Shown here: one piece after another, positions 26,564 through 35,390 of the stretch
Layout: every line of letters begins with the position of its first letter
How positions within the stretch are numbered: position 1 is the first letter of the stretch
From: an uncultured Lachnospiraceae bacterium
GTDB lineage: Bacteria; Bacillota; Clostridia; Lachnospirales; Lachnospiraceae
DNA length: 64,000 nt
Direction: 5' to 3'
Assembly: GCA_944381475.1 (NCBI GenBank)
Contig: CALWLH010000071.1
Coordinates: forward strand, 24,869-88,868
Notes under the pieces: generated by a model
Database searches by the model: none
Seen by the model: the letters and a program-made list of their open reading frames with translations, nothing else
Told to the model about the DNA's origin: nothing
Program-made: the position numbers and the translations under genes

Positions 26564-28266
26564 TAATCGGAATAGATCTAGGAACGACAAACAGCCTGGC
26601 GGCTTATTTTACGGAAGGGGGGCCTAAAATCATTCCCAACCGTCTGGGGGAGAACCTGACCCCATCCGTGGTGAGCGTGGACGAGAACGGACAGGTCTTT
26701 GTGGGGCGCACCGCCATCGAGCGCAAGCAGCTCTACCCGGATACCTGCGCCGAGGTGTTTAAGCGCAGCATGGGCACCAGCAGGGAGTATCATCTTTCTG
26801 GAAAGATTTTTAAGGCGGAGGAGCTTTCTTCCTTTGTGCTGCGCTCCCTGAAGGAGGATGCGGAGGCCTTCCTGGGGGAGGAGATCAAAGAGGCGGTGAT
26901 CAGCGTGCCTGCCTACTTTAACGATGTGCAGCGCAAGGCCACCAAACGGGCCGGGGAGCTGGCGGGACTGACCGTGGAGCGGATGATCAGCGAGCCCACG
27001 GCGGCGGCCATCTCCTACGGCTTACACCAGAAAAACCCCAACACCCGCTTCCTGGTCTTTGACCTGGGGGGCGGCACCTTCGATGTGTCCATACTGGAGC
27101 TTTATAAGAACATTATGGAGGTTCGGGCGGTGGCCGGGGACAATTACCTTGGAGGCGAGGACTTTAACGCCATCATCGCAGACATTTTCTGCAAAAAGCT
27201 CACCATAAACGAGGAGGAGCTTTCCGAGAAGGAGCGTGTACACCTCCACTACCAGGCGGAGCAGGCAAAGAAGGATTTTACAGACCATTCCAAGGTTACC
27301 ATGAAGTGTAAGCTTGGCGGGGAGATCCGTGTGTGTGAGATCGACGAGGAGGAGTTTGAGAAGGCCAGCCAGGCGCTTTTGACACGCTTAAGAAGGCCTA
27401 TTGAGAGAAGCTTAAGCGACGCCAATATCAAGCTGAAGGATATCAATGAGATCGTGCTGGTGGGAGGCTCCACCAAGATGCCCCTGGTGCGCCGCTTTGT
27501 GAGCCGCCTTTTCGGGCGCTTCCCCAATGTGTCCATCAATCCAGAAGAGGTGGTGGCTCTTGGCGCTGCGGTCCAGGGGGCCATGAAGGAGCGCAATGAG
27601 CTGATCAAGGAGATGATCATGACGGACGTCTGTCCCTTCACCCTGGGAACCGATGTGGTAGTGGGCAGAGAAGGGGGCTATAAGGAGCCGGGCCATTTCT
27701 TCCCCATCATCGAGCGAAACACCGTCATCCCCGTCAGCCGCACCGAGCGGCTCTACACCGCCAATGACTATCAGTCCATGATCAAGGTGGAGGTGCTGCA
27801 GGGAGAGAGCCGTTTCTCCAGAAATAATCTGCTGCTGGGGGAGGTGGAGATACCTGTTCCCAGGAAAAAGGCCGGCGAGGAGGCGGTGGACATCACCTAT
27901 ACCTATGACATCAACTCCATCCTGGAGGTGGAGGTGCAGGTGGTATCCACAGGTCAGAAAAAGCGCATCGTGCTGAAGAAGGACGATGTGGACATGACGG
28001 ATGAGGAGATTGATGCGCGCTTCAAGGAGCTGGCGGCTTTAAAGATCCATCCTCGGGAGGAGGAGGAAAATAAGCTCCTGATCCTGCAGGGGGAGCGTCT
28101 CTATGAGGAATGTACAGGGGATATGCGCCGGGCCATCGACCGGGAGCTAAACGCCTTCGAGGCGATTCTTGACAAGCAGAACCGCCAGGAAATAGAGGAG
28201 GCCAGAGCGCATTTTAAGGAATTCCTTGCGACAGCCAACGACATGAAGTGGGATGAGGATTTCTAA
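26560..28266 (+). CDS. hscC: Hsp70 family chaperone, HscC-type
   Basis: ATP-driven chaperone of 568 residues, shorter than DnaK (about 610-640) because the lid is reduced, as in E. coli HscC. ATPase motifs: [14 protein letters not shown] (phosphate 1), [15 protein letters not shown] (phosphate 2), [13 protein letters not shown] (adenosine). Several stretches match HscC closely from memory, such as [15 protein letters not shown] and [12 protein letters not shown]. It starts with GTG 26560 overlapping the TGA of the J/TPR gene. A strong terminator follows. No grpE or dnaJ is nearby. Confidence 0.92.
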   Translation: MIIGIDLGTTNSLAAYFTEGGPKIIPNRLGENLTPSVVSVDENGQVFVGRTAIERKQLYPDTCAEVFKRSMGTSREYHLSGKIFKAEELSSFVLRSLKEDAEAFLGEEIKEAVISVPAYFNDVQRKATKRAGELAGLTVERMISEPTAAAISYGLHQKNPNTRFLVFDLGGGTFDVSILELYKNIMEVRAVAGDNYLGGEDFNAIIADIFCKKLTINEEELSEKERVHLHYQAEQAKKDFTDHSKVTMKCKLGGEIRVCEIDEEEFEKASQALLTRLRRPIERSLSDANIKLKDINEIVLVGGSTKMPLVRRFVSRLFGRFPNVSINPEEVVALGAAVQGAMKERNELIKEMIMTDVCPFTLGTDVVVGREGGYKEPGHFFPIIERNTVIPVSRTERLYTANDYQSMIKVEVLQGESRFSRNNLLLGEVEIPVPRKKAGEEAVDITYTYDINSILEVEVQVVSTGQKKRIVLKKDDVDMTDEEIDARFKELAALKIHPREEEENKLLILQGERLYEECTGDMRRAIDRELNAFEAILDKQNRQEIEEARAHFKEFLATANDMKWDEDF

Positions 28267-28270
28267 ATTT

Positions 28271-28318
28271 CAAGAGCTCATTGCCCTATATACAGGGCAA
28301 TGAGCTCTTGATTTTTTT
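28271..28318 (+). terminator. Terminator after hscC
   Basis: Perfect 17-base stem (28271-28287 with 28294-28310), six-base loop, A then T7. It runs directly into the family 2 repeat. Confidence 0.95.
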
Positions 28319-28531
28319 GCGCGATACGCCCGGAGGGCGACCGACAGCACCTGCCTCATGCGAAGCATTATATTGGCAGGTGCGTATTGGCAGGTCCGCT
28401 TTAGCGGGCATGCCGTCACCCGATTTGCACGAGCGGGCATCCGACGGGCAACGGTCATCGAGCGGCAATGCCGCGAGATGACCGAGGTATCGCGGTGATC
28501 GGATAGGGGAAGGAATCTTCCCCTATCCGAT
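28313..28531 (+). repeat. Terminator-flanking structured repeat, family 2 copy 2
   Basis: Inverted copy of 15759-15976. It begins in the T-tract of the hscC terminator with GCGCGATACGCCCGGAGGGC, contains GCACCTGCC/GGCAGGTGC and GGTCATC/GATGACC stems, and ends in the 34-base perfect palindrome at 28498-28531. It has the same gene-terminator-element order as copy 1. Confidence 0.9.
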
Positions 28532-28710
28532 CGTGAGAAGAAAAACAGACACATGGGGAGCATTCGTATCAACTATAAGCCGGCTTCTGCCAGGTTTAGG
28601 CCAGGAAGCATATAGTATGCAGGATTTGTGAAAATTAACCGCCTGGAATATTACATTTTCTATTGCAATATTTTGAATTTATGGCATACTGGGTTTAGAA
28701 TATAAAAATC

Positions 28711-29420
28711 GTTTACATTGTGTCTTGGTCCGGCGATTGGAGCGGAGATATTTTTGATTTTTATTTTCACGTTTACGACAGGATTATACAGAATCTCAGG
28801 GATTTATTTGAAATGGAAGACGGTGTGCGCATGGAGGATATCCCCATACATCAGGCGATTTGCGAGGCGATAGCAAATTGCCTGATCAATGCGGATTATT
28901 ATGGTACATGCGGACTTGTGATTATCCGGACGCAGAACGAAATCCAGATGTCAAATCCCGGTGGCTTCCGCATTGCGCTGGAGACGGCAAAGGCGGGCGG
29001 CATATCGGATCCGAGAAACGTCACTCTTATGAAGATGTTCAACCTCATTGACATCGGCAGACGCGCCGGCAGCGGAATCCCAAACATTTACGCTGCCTGG
29101 AAAAACCAGAGCTAGAACGAGCCCGAAATTATCGAGTCGTTTGAGATAGAGAGAATTACGGTGATACTGAGTACAAAAAAGCCGATGACAAAAAGACGGC
29201 AGTAAAAATTGATGATAAAATGCCGGCGATCAAAGCGCTCAATAAGCAGCTGATTATAGAAAATCTTACGGAGCACATCGCAGCAGGGACGTCTGAGCTG
29301 GCGGAATTTCTGGGCTAAAAGATCTCGCGTATGCGGGATTATCTCGCCGAACTGATTAGGGAGGAGGTTGTCATCGCGGAAGGCGAAAACCGCGGCAGGA
29401 TTTATAAGCTGAAGGCATAG
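28711..29420 (+). pseudogene. Remnant of RecG-like/AlbA-type ATP-binding protein
   Basis: Only the C-terminal half of a 'putative DNA binding domain' protein (HATPase_c_4 family) remains. The readable part starts with SWSGDWSGDIFDFYFHVYDR and includes EAIANCLINADYYG and LMKMFNLIDIGRRAGSG. A TAG at 29113 interrupts it; the frame then continues (NEPEIIESFEIERITVILS), shifts by one base near 29180, and ends in a winged-helix-like part with another in-frame TAA (after ELAEFLG) before KISRMRDYLAELI. No start codon with a ribosome site is seen. Clearly inactive. Between the repeat and this remnant (28532-28710) I see nothing. Confidence 0.85.
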
Positions 29421-29433
29421 GACGGTTTTATCT

Positions 29434-30180
29434 CTACGCAAAGTAGCGAGCTGATAGAATATAATTTTGAAACAGCTTCTTGATTTCCTTTTCTTTACGG
29501 CTTGTCAGGGGAATCTGTTCGTGCGTGCTGGTTTCAATTGTGCTGTCCAAAAAGCGGTAGATAAAGCGCAGATTTAAAAGATATCCACGTATTGGGCTGA
29601 CAAAATACTGCTTTTGTAATTTTTTTTCCCAGTCAGCGATATGCCCCTTACAGTGATAAACCGCACAACGGGTATGAAATGCAAGGGGAAAACTGGCAGA
29701 AAAATGCTTGTCCACCTGTATATAAACGAGATCACTCAGGTTTATGACAATTTCTTCCCTGTTGCAGCGCATGAGCACCAGCTGCATGCTTGTATTGCGG
29801 ATTTCGTTCAACACCTGTGTCAGTTGTTCACTGAAGTATTCATAAGTAATGGGTTTTACAAAGAAACGGTGCGCGTGGACGGGAAAACAATCCTGCATGT
29901 ACCTCGGATAGCTGCTCAAAAAAATAATTATAATGTTTTTGTCCGGAAGCTTGCGGATATTTTCTGCCACCTCAATACCATTCTTTTCTCTCATTTCAAC
30001 ATCCAGAAAGAGCAGGTGAAAGCTCTGTTCTCTTGGATAGACCGCTAAGAGTTCTTCGCCGGAATAATAATGATGTAATTGGAATTCATGATCATAGGCT
30101 ATGGAGTATTGCTGGAAGAAGAGCGTAAGGAGCGTGTGAATTTCCGGATCGTCGTCACAGATTGCAGCTTTCAGCTTCAT
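29434..30180 (-). CDS. LytTR response regulator (AgrA-type)
   Basis: 248-residue two-component regulator. Receiver domain 1-125 with acidic pocket CDDD and phospho-acceptor Asp60 in LLFLDVEM, and the conserved Lys in FFVKPI. The C-terminal LytTR DNA-binding domain spans about 135-245 (LVYIQVDKHF, SPIRGYLLNLRFIYRF). LytTR regulators bind tandem repeats upstream of target operons. It overlaps the end of the kinase gene by 26 bases, so they are made together. The divergently transcribed exported-protein/ABC cluster beginning at 32227 is a plausible target. Confidence 0.93.
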   Translation of the reverse strand: MKLKAAICDDDPEIHTLLTLFFQQYSIAYDHEFQLHHYYSGEELLAVYPREQSFHLLFLDVEMREKNGIEVAENIRKLPDKNIIIIFLSSYPRYMQDCFPVHAHRFFVKPITYEYFSEQLTQVLNEIRNTSMQLVLMRCNREEIVINLSDLVYIQVDKHFSASFPLAFHTRCAVYHCKGHIADWEKKLQKQYFVSPIRGYLLNLRFIYRFLDSTIETSTHEQIPLTSRKEKEIKKLFQNYILSARYFA

Positions 30181-31528
30181 AGAAATCCCCCTTGTTAACG
30201 AATAATGGTATAATTACATTTGCCTCATATTCCTGTTCTTTTTGTTCAAAATGTGTCAGACCATGGTATTTGTCGGCAATGCGAAAGACGTTATACAGAC
30301 CGTAACCATGCTGCGGCAAAGCATTGTCCCTGAAAGCCTGTTCAGGATCATAGATACCAGCTTTTCTGGGAACAGTTGCATTGACAAAGCGGCATATCAG
30401 CTGTTCTTTTGTCATAAAAAGTTCTATTGTCATGTAAGGTTTCCTGGAGTGCTTCATTGAGCGAAGCGCAGTCAGCGCATTGTCAGTTAGGTTTCCTAGG
30501 ATGATGCATAGGTCGTAGTCCGGCAGGGGAAGTTCAGAGACATTGATTTGAATATTAGTGGTAACCGGAATGTTCATTTCCCGTGCCTGCACTTCGGCAT
30601 TTCCGATCAGCGCGTCAATTGCCAGATTGCCGGTATGGACGGGGATTCGGGCGTTATCAAGTTCAGACAGATTCTGGTTAATATAATCCGCAACCATCTG
30701 ATTGTCAGTCTGCTTTGCGCATTCACGGAGGTATAATAAATGCTTCCTGCTGTCATGGAGGACTCTGCGGGCTTCTTTATATGCGGAAGTGGATTGGTTA
30801 TACTTCATTTGTTGCAAAGTATTCTGCTGCTCCAGATGAAATAAGATATCTTTCAGATCCTGATTTTGAAGCTGAATATCCAGAAGAACGCAGTTTAACA
30901 GACATATGGCAATCAGACCAATGCTGGTGAAAGAGTTTAAAACTATACCAGCAGGTGTCCATGGATTAATGCTGACATTCAATACAGCTGTTATAATGAA
31001 TGTGCTGATAATGGGCACGCATAGCAGGCTGAAGTTATATTGAACAGCGTGCAGCTTACGCTTGTGGTGGTAAAAGTTTCCCGCTAGTAATACCAGCATG
31101 CCCAGAATTAGTTTACTGACGAACAGTATGCTGAAAGTGTCGGCTGTTATAGCGGATTCTGGCGCGATATATATAAACAGGTTCAATAAGCAGTAGCTGC
31201 AGAACGCTGAGGCGCCTTGAAAAACCTGAAAGGCAATAATCGTAAAAATGCGGTGCCGCCAGACAGCTTCATATAGCATGGAAATAAAAAGCAGACCAGG
31301 TATAGCAACCAATAAATATAAAATGCCTACCATAGGAGGAGTTTGCAGGTTATTCAGAAAAGCAATGTTAAACGCTATAGGTATTTCTATAATAGCATGG
31401 GAAACAATCCGCAAAAATGTGGATATGCTCTTTTTTTTACCAGATATCATATGGAAATATGTCATGCAGATAGCCATATCCAAAATTGTTATTATGAGGT
31501 TGGTCAGAACACCGGTTATATAATTCAT
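30155..31528 (-). CDS. GHKL sensor histidine kinase (AgrC-type)
   Basis: 457-residue membrane kinase: about six helices over residues 1-210, a coiled linker, the phospho-acceptor region RRVLHDSRKHLLYL (His in VLHD), and a HATPase_c_5-type ATP-binding domain with N-box LGNLTDNALTAL and a G-box HGYGLYNV. ATG 31528 is chosen because AAGGAAAC lies just upstream; longer upstream frames run into the family 1 repeat and are unlikely. The input signal is not known. No agrB/agrD-like peptide genes were found beside it. Confidence 0.92.
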   Translation of the reverse strand: MNYITGVLTNLIITILDMAICMTYFHMISGKKKSISTFLRIVSHAIIEIPIAFNIAFLNNLQTPPMVGILYLLVAIPGLLFISMLYEAVWRHRIFTIIAFQVFQGASAFCSYCLLNLFIYIAPESAITADTFSILFVSKLILGMLVLLAGNFYHHKRKLHAVQYNFSLLCVPIISTFIITAVLNVSINPWTPAGIVLNSFTSIGLIAICLLNCVLLDIQLQNQDLKDILFHLEQQNTLQQMKYNQSTSAYKEARRVLHDSRKHLLYLRECAKQTDNQMVADYINQNLSELDNARIPVHTGNLAIDALIGNAEVQAREMNIPVTTNIQINVSELPLPDYDLCIILGNLTDNALTALRSMKHSRKPYMTIELFMTKEQLICRFVNATVPRKAGIYDPEQAFRDNALPQHGYGLYNVFRIADKYHGLTHFEQKEQEYEANVIIPLFVNKGDFYEAESCNL

Positions 31529-31552
31529 AAAAGTTTCCTTGTAAATCAATAA

Positions 31553-31750
31553 TATGCTGTGGGAGTCGAACGGTATTTTACCCTTATGATACCACGGATT
31601 GTTCCGCATGGCGCACTCCAGCAATTCTGAAGATAGTCCTTATCGGGCAGCTTGCTCATATTTTGCGGGTTCCAAAGCGATACTTTTTCATGCGGGTATG
31701 AAAAGTATCGCTTTTTGACCTAGGTATTCTTATATGTCCTAAGGGTGGTA
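31553..31750 (-). repeat. Structured intergenic repeat, family 1 copy B
   Basis: Diverged copy of 6050-6245, again directly upstream of a minus-strand gene. Shared blocks: ATGCTGT, GGTATTTTACCC, CCACGGATTGTTCCG, GGGTTCCAAAG, then a hairpin and TTTTTGACC. The hairpin at 31677-31711 (GCGATACTTTT...AAAAGTATCGC) differs in sequence from copy A but sits at the same place, which suggests the structure is what is kept. Confidence 0.7.
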
Positions 31751-32226
31751 TCAGAGCTGTTTTAATACGTTTTATTTATAATAGTACAAAAAGAGGATAA
31801 TTTCAAGAGAAAATAATATGTTTTTTGCTGACAGGATTTGCGATATGATCTGATTGCTCATTGGACTGGCTGAGGGGGAAAGAAGATATTGACAGAGCAG
31901 AAAGGAATAAGAGTAGCTGGACAACATGCAGGCTGGATTTCGTGAAAGCTGAATGAAGAAGGATTATCATTCAGACATCAAAAGTGGCATTTTGGAAAAA
32001 AAAGTTTTTTTTTAAAAATAAGTATGTTATAATTTAAATATAATAATTCGCGGCTGCTATAGAAAACATGAGAGGAGGATACTGACAAGAAGACGGAATC
32101 TGAGTTATTTATTGCGTCAGAGATTGTATCTGTAAATGCCGTAAGCAATTTTAACATCAGTCGGATGTGCAAAGGAATGGAAATGTCCCTGATGGTGAAC
32201 CATCAAAAGAAAGAGAGGAAGATTAA
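31751..32226 (+). promoter_or_regulatory. AT-rich leader of the exported-protein cluster
   Basis: No gene supported. An extended -10 (TGTTATAAT, TATAAT at 32028-32033) after an A/T-rich run gives a leader of about 190 bases. A GATGG/CCATC hairpin with a TGAA loop (32191-32204) sits just before the GAGGAAG ribosome site of the gene at 32227. A short frame before it lacks a start codon. Confidence 0.5.
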
Positions 32227-32892
32227 ATGTCATTAAGAAAAAGAGGAAGGTTTGGTTTAAAAGCAGCAATAACAGCAGTTGGTTTGGCAATTATTGTTTT
32301 ATTGAATACTGTGGTAAGTATCTATGCAGCTACGGAGTATCAGTGGTTCAGAACACCCAAGTACACTTCTTTGGGGGATGGTGTTACTTTGGATACAGGT
32401 ATTTACAAATATAATCTTTGGAGTAAAGCAAAATGGGAAATTAGGAAGGTCGGGCTTTATAATGCATATCTGACATACTATCTGGAGGATTCCACAGGGA
32501 ATCCCACTTGGATTGCAAATCAGGGACAAAAGCTTACAATAACACAGAGTTCAACGGTAAGCAGAACAGTATCCAACACAATAACATGGACGTTGGGGAT
32601 TTCCGGTGATATTACTATACCCAAGCTCAGCAAACTTAAAATTACTCCGAAGGCCAGTTTTACAAGCACAAATACAGAAACTTATTCGTATACATATAGT
32701 GCAGGTATGGGGTTAGAATACGATCTTTCAAAATATAAGCACAAAAGTTATACAATTGCAACAAACGGATATATAATTAAATATGCGGTTATCAGATATA
32801 AACCTGATGGAAAAACTATAAAAGACCAAAAAACAATGTATGGATATTACGCTTCCTATGGACAGGAAGTTCGATTGGTATATCGTTATTAG
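32227..32892 (+). CDS. Exported beta-rich protein, possible aerolysin-like fold
   Basis: 221 residues with a Sec signal peptide (cleavage likely after VVSIYA, residue 35-36). The mature protein is almost entirely alternating polar/hydrophobic sequence. The centre has Ser/Thr-rich strands (LTITQSSTVSRTVSNTITWT, then ASFTSTNTETYSYTYSAGMG) followed by a segment ending in TIATNGYIIKYAVIRY. This order recalls the amphipathic insertion loops and following strand of ETX/MTX2 (aerolysin-type) pore formers, though I cannot confirm it. No cysteines in the mature part. It is first in a run with a lipoprotein and a MacAB-like transporter. It could also be an ordinary secreted beta-sandwich. Confidence 0.75.
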   Translation: MSLRKRGRFGLKAAITAVGLAIIVLLNTVVSIYAATEYQWFRTPKYTSLGDGVTLDTGIYKYNLWSKAKWEIRKVGLYNAYLTYYLEDSTGNPTWIANQGQKLTITQSSTVSRTVSNTITWTLGISGDITIPKLSKLKITPKASFTSTNTETYSYTYSAGMGLEYDLSKYKHKSYTIATNGYIIKYAVIRYKPDGKTIKDQKTMYGYYASYGQEVRLVYRY

Positions 32893-32925
32893 TATGATTA
32901 ATTATTTGAAGAAGGGTGTATTTGT

Positions 32926-33807
32926 ATGAGCAGAAAAAGAGCAATCGTATATGTGAGCGCTTTAAGCATATGTATGCTCAGTGCGTGCCAAAAGGAACCG
33001 GCAAACACGGATGAGATTTTTACAGGAGGTGATATTGTAAAATTTGACATCGCTGTTTCCGATTCAGCCCTTGTCACCTGTCCGCTGATTACGAATGTCG
33101 AGATTGAAACGATAGAGCTTCTGGGAGCGGATTTTTCAGACGATGTGGATTTGGATGTAAAAATGCGAGTATTTTCAGGAAAACCGGATTTTACTTATAA
33201 GGGATATTTTGTGTACTGTATTCCGATGGATATTATCAATAATTCCTCTGGCATGGCAGCGGATACAAGCATATCCGCAATTCATTATCTGATCAATGGA
33301 CAATCGATTGATTATGCTGTCTCGGATTTTCAAATTGTTAATATAGAGGGCTTATGTCAGAACTATCAGGCGCAGAGGAGCGACGGCACGTTTTTAATTA
33401 GCAGCGATACGACAGGTATCTTTGGGTATTTGCCAACTGTGCAAAGACCATTTAATATTGCACTTGAGCCATCTGAAGAGATAACAGTGGAGTCATTTTC
33501 AACACTGGGCGATTATCTGTCCATGGAGGAGTTCATGGTGGATGGTGTCCGGACAGATTCCGACCATATCCAAAAGCAGCTTGGCGTAGGGGAAGAAATT
33601 AGCTTCTCCTGTGGATTTTCTTATCAGAATGGTGCGGACGAGAGCAATATTATCCGGGATAGCTATGTGATCTTATATACTTGTGGCGGTGAGAGATATA
33701 TTTTTGAATACCCATCTGGCGTATATATCTGGAATAATTTTGATGAATTGGGGGACGAACAAACAATTGGAGCAATAAAAAAATATATTGATATGAGCCT
33801 GAAATAA
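32926..33807 (+). CDS. Lipoprotein of unknown function
   Basis: 293 residues with a lipoprotein signal (SICMLSAC, lipid-anchored Cys21). The mature domain is beta-rich and acidic, with no motif I recognise. It follows the exported protein by 33 bases and precedes a perfect hairpin, then the transporter genes. Location and lipid anchor suggest a surface partner, chaperone or protector for the exported protein, but this is inference. Confidence 0.75.
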   Translation: MSRKRAIVYVSALSICMLSACQKEPANTDEIFTGGDIVKFDIAVSDSALVTCPLITNVEIETIELLGADFSDDVDLDVKMRVFSGKPDFTYKGYFVYCIPMDIINNSSGMAADTSISAIHYLINGQSIDYAVSDFQIVNIEGLCQNYQAQRSDGTFLISSDTTGIFGYLPTVQRPFNIALEPSEEITVESFSTLGDYLSMEEFMVDGVRTDSDHIQKQLGVGEEISFSCGFSYQNGADESNIIRDSYVILYTCGGERYIFEYPSGVYIWNNFDELGDEQTIGAIKKYIDMSLK

Positions 33808-33814
33808 TAGAGTT

Positions 33815-33853
33815 AATGGGGAGATTTATTTTCAAACAAATCTCCCCATTTTA
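33815..33853 (+). terminator. Perfect hairpin between lipoprotein and transporter genes
   Basis: AATGGGGAGATTT pairs with AAATCTCCCCATT (33815-33827, 33838-33850), ten-base loop, followed by only TT-TTAAA. A weak terminator or processing hairpin that would lower expression of the downstream genes relative to the two upstream ones. Confidence 0.7.
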
Positions 33854-33868
33854 AAGGATAAGAAAAAT

Positions 33869-34735
33869 ATGAAAAAAATAGTTTTTTGCATAAGCATGGC
33901 GTTGATTGTTATGGTTTGTGTCTGGTCCTTAGTTCTGATGTATGGAAATGATCAGGAATATGAATTTTCATTTGACGAGAATTTGATTGCAGATGTATCA
34001 GAACAACTGACAGATACCTATGTTGTTGAAAGAGCAGATATTTCAAATGTTCAGGAGTGGAATGCATGTGTTGTTATGGAAGAACATGCAGAGCAGATAT
34101 ATCAGACAGGGATAGAAGAAAATGATGAAATCAGCATAAGCGTTTCTGTTGGTGAGACATTAAAAGCTGGTATGGAACTATATAGAATGAATGGAGAGTC
34201 ATTTTATGTGAAGGAAAATGGCATATGTCTCGCTGTTAATTTGACAAAGAATGAGTTGGAAATACGGATTCTTGATACAAGAAATTTATATATTGAGGCA
34301 TATTTGCCCGTGTTTTATATTAATAAGGGCATATCCCAGCTCTCGTTTAATGGCGGGTTTGGTGAGCAGACAATTTGTCTCCAGCTAAAAGGCATCGATG
34401 CAAATGCAGTAGGTAATACTGTACGGGTAACATTTTCTGTGGATCAAGATGACTTTTTTTGTTTTCCTGGTACGGAAGGAATAGTACAAGCATGCGTTGA
34501 TACAAGAGAAAATGTATTGATTGCGCCTCTGGAAAGTATTATTTGTATGGAGGAGAGAGATTACCGTGTGTATTGTCTTTTAAATGGAGAAAAAACCTTA
34601 AAAAGTGTAGAACTGGGAATTATGAATGATATTTATGTGGAAATAACAGGAGGTGTAACGGAAGGAGATATTCTCATTTATCCGGAAGAAGATATAAATC
34701 TTCGTACATATTTGTTACAAGAAGAAGGCGAATGA
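33869..34735 (+). CDS. Membrane fusion protein-like ABC partner (MacA-type)
   Basis: 288 residues with one N-terminal membrane anchor (IVFCISMALIVMVCVWSLVLM) and an outside domain. The C-terminal part (VLIAPLESIICMEERDYRVY through GGVTEGDILI) matches the membrane-proximal region of MacA/HlyD-like adaptors. There is no long coiled-coil hairpin, so this is a shortened periplasmic-adaptor type as found in Gram-positive MacAB-like transporters. It lies one base from the ATPase gene. Confidence 0.72.
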   Translation: MKKIVFCISMALIVMVCVWSLVLMYGNDQEYEFSFDENLIADVSEQLTDTYVVERADISNVQEWNACVVMEEHAEQIYQTGIEENDEISISVSVGETLKAGMELYRMNGESFYVKENGICLAVNLTKNELEIRILDTRNLYIEAYLPVFYINKGISQLSFNGGFGEQTICLQLKGIDANAVGNTVRVTFSVDQDDFFCFPGTEGIVQACVDTRENVLIAPLESIICMEERDYRVYCLLNGEKTLKSVELGIMNDIYVEITGGVTEGDILIYPEEDINLRTYLLQEEGE

Positions 34736-34736
34736 A

Positions 34737-35390
34737 ATGATAGAAATGATTAACATCAGCAAATCATACAATGGTGAGCGTCAGATACTCAGAGACCTGA
34801 CGCTACATATTCGTGACGGAGAGTATATACAGATTGTTGGTGGTTCGGGGGCTGGCAAATCCACTTTTCTTAATGTGATTGGGCTGTTAGACCGTAATTA
34901 TGCGGGCAAATTGAAAATTGCGGGGAGGAGTGTAGATAAAATAAGTGATACCGAAATTAGTGCTATACGATGTTGCCATATTGGTTTTATATTTCAATCA
35001 TATAATTTAATACATAATATGTCAGTAATGGAAAACATTTCGCTACCAGCGATTTATGCAAAGGGTAAACGTCCGGATTGGAAAAAACGTATTGAAGAAA
35101 AGATGTCAGCTTTGGGAATTTGGCACTTAAAAAATCAGTTTATTCAATATTTATCGGGTGGAGAAAAACAACGTGTGGCGATTGCCAGAGCATTGCTCCT
35201 TGATCCGGATATTATTTTGGCTGATGAGCCGACGGGGAATCTGGATGTTGACAATGCGAATATTATTTTTGAGACGTTGAGAGAATTGCACAGGCAGAAA
35301 AAAACAATCGTTATGGTTACACATAATACATATGTTGCTTCGGGGGCGGATCATATATACAGATTGGCGGATGGAAAATTGTATGAATAA
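34737..35390 (+). CDS. ABC transporter ATP-binding protein (MacB/LolD type)
   Basis: 217-residue nucleotide-binding subunit. Walker A GGSGAGKST, Q-loop IFQSYNLI, signature LSGGEKQRVAIARAL, Walker B IILADEPTGNLD, H-loop MVTHN. The 'SYNL' Q-loop context and GNLD are typical of the MacB/LolD/FtsE branch that works by mechanotransmission. It begins one base after the adaptor gene and overlaps the permease start, so the three form one transporter. Confidence 0.95.
   Translation: MIEMINISKSYNGERQILRDLTLHIRDGEYIQIVGGSGAGKSTFLNVIGLLDRNYAGKLKIAGRSVDKISDTEISAIRCCHIGFIFQSYNLIHNMSVMENISLPAIYAKGKRPDWKKRIEEKMSALGIWHLKNQFIQYLSGGEKQRVAIARALLLDPDIILADEPTGNLDVDNANIIFETLRELHRQKKTIVMVTHNTYVASGADHIYRLADGKLYE

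Noticed and set aside
31553..31575. tRNA-like 3' end (GTTCGACTCCCAC on the minus strand)
   Set aside because: No acceptor, D or anticodon arms can be folded next to it; it is part of the family 1 repeat and is absent from copy A.
31528..31624. Longer N-terminus for the sensor kinase
   Set aside because: The extension reads through the family 1 repeat, while ATG 31528 has a good ribosome site and begins with a normal membrane helix.
31880..32226. AgrD-like signalling peptide near the kinase
   Set aside because: Short frames here (for example from a TTG near 31889) lack convincing ribosome sites and the Cys-containing AgrD core; no AgrB gene is present.
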